Origin: CAYXWH01 sp964468755
GTDB taxonomy: Bacteria > Chloroflexota > Dehalococcoidia > Dehalococcoidales > RBG-16-60-22
Reading direction: 5' to 3'
DNA: 30,701 bases
Assembly: GCA_964468755.1 (NCBI GenBank)
Contig: CAYXWH010000013.1
Coordinates: forward strand, 1 to 30,701
Part shown: piece by piece, positions 28,202 to 30,701 of the stretch
Position numbering within the stretch: the stretch's first letter is position 1
How the letters are laid out: each line of letters opens with the position of its first letter
The notes under the pieces: model-generated
Database searches by the model: none
What the model saw: only the letters and a program-made list of their open reading frames with translations
Told to the model about the DNA's origin: nothing
Translations under genes and position numbers: made by a program

Positions 28202-29929
28202 ATGCATCAGATGGACCCGGTTGCCAGTATTGCCATTCTATTGGCAGCCGCGTTAATTGGAGGGATGATAGCCCACCGTCTGAGGCAACCTATTATACTG
28301 GGCTATCTGGTAATTGGCATTGCTGTAGGGCCTCATGCTCTCGGCCTGGTGGAGGACCTGGAGATTATTCGAGCCGCAGCTACTATGGGTGTTGCCCTGC
28401 TGATGTTTACCCTGGGATTGGAAATCTCAATATCTCAGCTTCGGGAAGTGGGCAAGGTAGGAGTATGGGGTGGTATCAGCCAGATTCTGGTTACATTTGC
28501 GCTGGGTCTGGTTGTGGGTCTTACCCTCTTCCAATGGCCTCTGCCACAGGCTGTTCTGTTCGGCTTGATAATTTCTCTCAGCAGCACCGCGGTATGCCTG
28601 AAACTACTGATGGAGCGGGCAGAGTTGACCTCCGTGCAGGGAAGAATAATGCTCTCCATCCTGATCCTGCAGGATATCGCCGTGGTGCTGATGATGGTGG
28701 TGGTGCCCATTATGAGCGGTGAGGTAAAGAGCTTACCTCTCGAGTTAGCTATGGCGGTGGGTAAGGCGGCCCTTTTTATCGGACTGGCGATTGTACTGGG
28801 ACGCTGGATATTACCCTGGCTACTGGGCAATATCGGTGGGGTACGTGCCCGCGAGTTGTTCTTACTTAACGTACTGGTCCTGGGTCTAGGAGCAGCCATA
28901 AGCACTCAGCTTTTCGGGCTATCATTGGTGTTTGGCGCGTTCCTGGTCGGACTGGTGCTCCGTGAGACCAGATTTGTACATCAAGCACTGGCGGAGATTA
29001 CACCATTGCGAGATGTCTTCGCCACGCTTTTCTTTGTTTCCCTGGGTATGCTGTTGAATCCTGAATTCCTGATTAACAATTGGGCGCTTGTCTTGTCGGT
29101 GGTGGCGGTTATAATTCTGATAAAGTTTCTGGTTATTTTCAGCGTCGTCAAATTTTTCGGTTACAGCGTGAGAATAGCCCTTTTTACCGGCGCCGGACTG
29201 TTTCAGATCGGGGAGTTCGGCTTCATTCTCGCCCAGAGTGGAATGGACACAGGTATAGTTACCGTCCAGTTCTATTCCCTTATCGTCTCCGCGGCTATTA
29301 TTACCATGTTGCTGACTCCGTTTTCCATGGGATTATTCTCGCGAGTATATCCTAGATTGGCATTGCGAGCAGCGAGTACGAGCAAAGCCGCTGCGGAGGC
29401 TTCCTCTTCACCAGCCCCGGCACAATCCGAACCACCGCGCAGAGTGGTGATTGCCGGTTACGGCAGAGTCGGCCAGAACATCGCCCAGGGACTGCAAGAC
29501 GCCGGCATACCCTATCTCATCATCGACATTGACCCCGGACGGGTTTCCGAGGCACGGACCAGCAGCCGGCCCCGAATTTACGGGGATGCCACTAATATGC
29601 ACGTGCTTTCACGGGCTGGACTGGGCAGGGCGAGGGCACTGGTAATAACCTACCCTGACCCGATGGCAGTAGTAACTACCGCCAAGCTCGCCTTAACCAT
29701 TAACCCCAGACTAAACATCCTGGGGCGTGTTCACCGCAAAAAGGAATCTGAAGAACTCAGGAGATTGGGGATAACCGAGTTAGTCAGTCCAGAATATGAG
29801 GCTAGCTTCAGGTTCATAAAGAGACTCCTGAACATCATGAACCTGGATAGCAAGGAAAGACGGCGGATTCTGAAAGTAATCAGGAAGGATGAGCAAATTG
29901 CTGAGTTCAATCCCGACCAGTCAGTATGA
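28202..29929 (+). CDS. Kef-type cation/proton antiporter (CPA2) with RCK domain
   Basis: The 575-residue protein has about 12 hydrophobic helices (residues 5-385) of the CPA2 Na/H-exchanger fold. ILQDIAVV supplies the conserved transport aspartate (Asp158), and LSLVFGAFLVGLVL and FGAFLVG-type helices match KefB/KefC. A poorly conserved alanine- and serine-rich linker (about 390-410) leads to an RCK N-terminal Rossmann domain: VVIAGYGRVGQNIA at 415-428, acidic IDIDP for NAD binding, and GDATN. It ends soon after, without an obvious RCK C-terminal domain. It probably exchanges potassium or sodium for protons under nucleotide control. ATG 28202 has only a weak upstream GAG. It stands alone. Confidence 0.93.
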   Translation: MHQMDPVASIAILLAAALIGGMIAHRLRQPIILGYLVIGIAVGPHALGLVEDLEIIRAAATMGVALLMFTLGLEISISQLREVGKVGVWGGISQILVTFALGLVVGLTLFQWPLPQAVLFGLIISLSSTAVCLKLLMERAELTSVQGRIMLSILILQDIAVVLMMVVVPIMSGEVKSLPLELAMAVGKAALFIGLAIVLGRWILPWLLGNIGGVRARELFLLNVLVLGLGAAISTQLFGLSLVFGAFLVGLVLRETRFVHQALAEITPLRDVFATLFFVSLGMLLNPEFLINNWALVLSVVAVIILIKFLVIFSVVKFFGYSVRIALFTGAGLFQIGEFGFILAQSGMDTGIVTVQFYSLIVSAAIITMLLTPFSMGLFSRVYPRLALRAASTSKAAAEASSSPAPAQSEPPRRVVIAGYGRVGQNIAQGLQDAGIPYLIIDIDPGRVSEARTSSRPRIYGDATNMHVLSRAGLGRARALVITYPDPMAVVTTAKLALTINPRLNILGRVHRKKESEELRRLGITELVSPEYEASFRFIKRLLNIMNLDSKERRRILKVIRKDEQIAEFNPDQSV

Positions 29930-30008
29930 TAGTATTAATTTCCCGGTTATGCAGTATCGTCAGCCGCCATATTTCCTCTGATGAAAATAAACCGGTCACT
30001 CGTCAAGC

Positions 30009-30701
30009 CTACGACTCCTCAAGGTTATTGAGCGTGTACTGTACCAGTTCCGAAAGGGCGGGGTGAATGTGAATTCCATGACCCAGCTCTTCCATCCCCC
30101 CACCCGACGTCATCGCATTGACCACTTCCTGGATGAGTTCGGGGGCATACGGCCCTGTGATGTGAAAACCAAGTATTCTGGCACTATCCTTGTCTACTAT
30201 AGACTTGGCAAAGCCCTCTTTTTCCATCATGGCTTCGCCCTTGGCAGTGTCAAAGTATTTCATCCTGCCGACGAGAATATGGTAGTCTTCCCTGGCTTTT
30301 GCCTCGGTAAGTCCTACTGATGCGATCTGAGGGTGCGAGTATACCGCGTGAGGAACGGCGCTGTAGTCAACCTCAATATTCGTGCCATAGAAGGCATTCT
30401 GCGCGACTATTTCAGCTTCCCTGTTGGCCATGTGCCTGAACATCTGCTGCCCATTGGCATCCCCGATGGCGAATATGCCCTTCCGACTTGTCTCAAGGTA
30501 CTCGTTGACCTTGACGAAGCCCTTCCGGTCTGTCTCCACTCCGGTATTGGCTACTCTTAATATATCGGCATTGGATATCCTGCCCACAGCCATCATGATT
30601 CTTTGCGCCGTGAATTCTTTTCGTTGTCCGGTAGTGGTATCCCTGGTAACAACCACAGTGCCATGCTCGCCTTCGGTTACTTCCTCTGCCAGGGCGCCGG
30701 T
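30009..30701 (-). CDS. Lpd/mercuric reductase-type flavoprotein, C-terminal part (cut by the window edge)
   Basis: The last 230 residues of a pyridine nucleotide-disulfide oxidoreductase are present; the reading frame is open to the last base, so the N-terminal FAD domain and the redox disulfide are outside the window. Visible are the end of the NAD domain, MMAVGRISNAD, the FAD-contacting GIFAIGDANGQQMFRHMANREA, and the dimerisation domain with HPQIASVGLTE and IHIHPALSELV, which contains the His-Glu pair of the active site of dihydrolipoamide dehydrogenase, glutathione and mercuric reductases. Without the disulfide region the substrate is not decidable. It converges on kef with an 80-base gap. 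Confidence 0.88.
   Translation of the reverse strand, partial: TGALAEEVTEGEHGTVVVTRDTTTGQRKEFTAQRIMMAVGRISNADILRVANTGVETDRKGFVKVNEYLETSRKGIFAIGDANGQQMFRHMANREAEIVAQNAFYGTNIEVDYSAVPHAVYSHPQIASVGLTEAKAREDYHILVGRMKYFDTAKGEAMMEKEGFAKSIVDKDSARILGFHITGPYAPELIQEVVNAMTSGGGMEELGHGIHIHPALSELVQYTLNNLEES

Noticed and set aside
29930..30008. CCGGTT and AACCGG in the kef-flavoprotein gap as a bidirectional terminator
   Set aside because: The arms are about 40 bases apart with short stems and no T run, so a functional terminator is not supported.
1..30701. tRNA, rRNA, CRISPR array, insertion sequence or prophage
   Set aside because: I looked through the intergenic stretches for tRNA T-loop motifs, repeated spacers, transposase or integrase frames and terminal repeats and found none. 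Short or divergent RNAs would need a covariance search.

Overview
The window reads as chromosomal, gene-dense bacterial DNA: tightly packed collinear operons, many GTG/TTG starts, frequent 2-30 base overlaps, and no insertion sequence, prophage, CRISPR array, tRNA or rRNA that I can see. The gene content (LL-diaminopimelate aminotransferase DapL, archaeal-type phosphoglycerate mutase ApgM, archaeal-type thymidylate synthase, single-membrane envelope genes, GerW-type protein, anaerobe-style radical SAM enzymes) suggests an anaerobic member of the Chloroflexota, most likely class Dehalococcoidia. That placement is inferred from families, not from a marker gene search.

Region 1 (about 45-9990). 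A short membrane-protein gene at the left edge faces a long minus-strand operon, transcribed from a promoter near 9950-9977: dxs, pgk, apgM, tpiA, miaA, dapF, dapL, hflX. It combines isoprenoid precursor synthesis, three steps of lower glycolysis/gluconeogenesis, tRNA modification, the last DapL-pathway lysine/peptidoglycan steps and a ribosome-associated GTPase. A DedA membrane protein is divergent from dxs.

Region 2 (10698-13776). A plus-strand operon of two unrecognised soluble proteins, a radical SAM enzyme with a C-x4-C-x2-C cluster motif, and a small thymidylate synthase-fold enzyme of the archaeal type. This is the most likely place for undescribed biochemistry.

Region 3 (13786-16639). 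A short DnaJ-like cochaperone and a lipoprotein share a divergent promoter; a HIT-family hydrolase/phosphorylase follows, and then a 38-residue basic small protein with its own promoter and ribosome binding site.

Region 4 (16667-21751). A minus-strand operon driven from about 21723-21751: dksA/traR-type zinc finger protein, lspA, rluD-type pseudouridine synthase, a two-helix membrane protein, gltX, an NfeD-like protein and a PflX-like radical SAM protein. A 657-base non-coding stretch separates it from region 5.

Region 5 (22296-25689). A plus-strand envelope cluster: GerW/YtfJ-like, DUF2953 (YtfI-like), an unknown 89-residue protein, PspC, a LiaF-like toastrack protein and a signal-anchored proline-rich protein. 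It resembles parts of the Firmicutes sporulation and cell-envelope stress sets.

Region 6 (25690-30701). L-aspartate oxidase (nadB) is preceded by a class I fumarate hydratase beta subunit with no alpha subunit beside it. A structured 389-base gap follows, then a Kef-type cation/proton antiporter and the C-terminal part of a Lpd/mercuric-reductase-type flavoprotein cut by the window edge.
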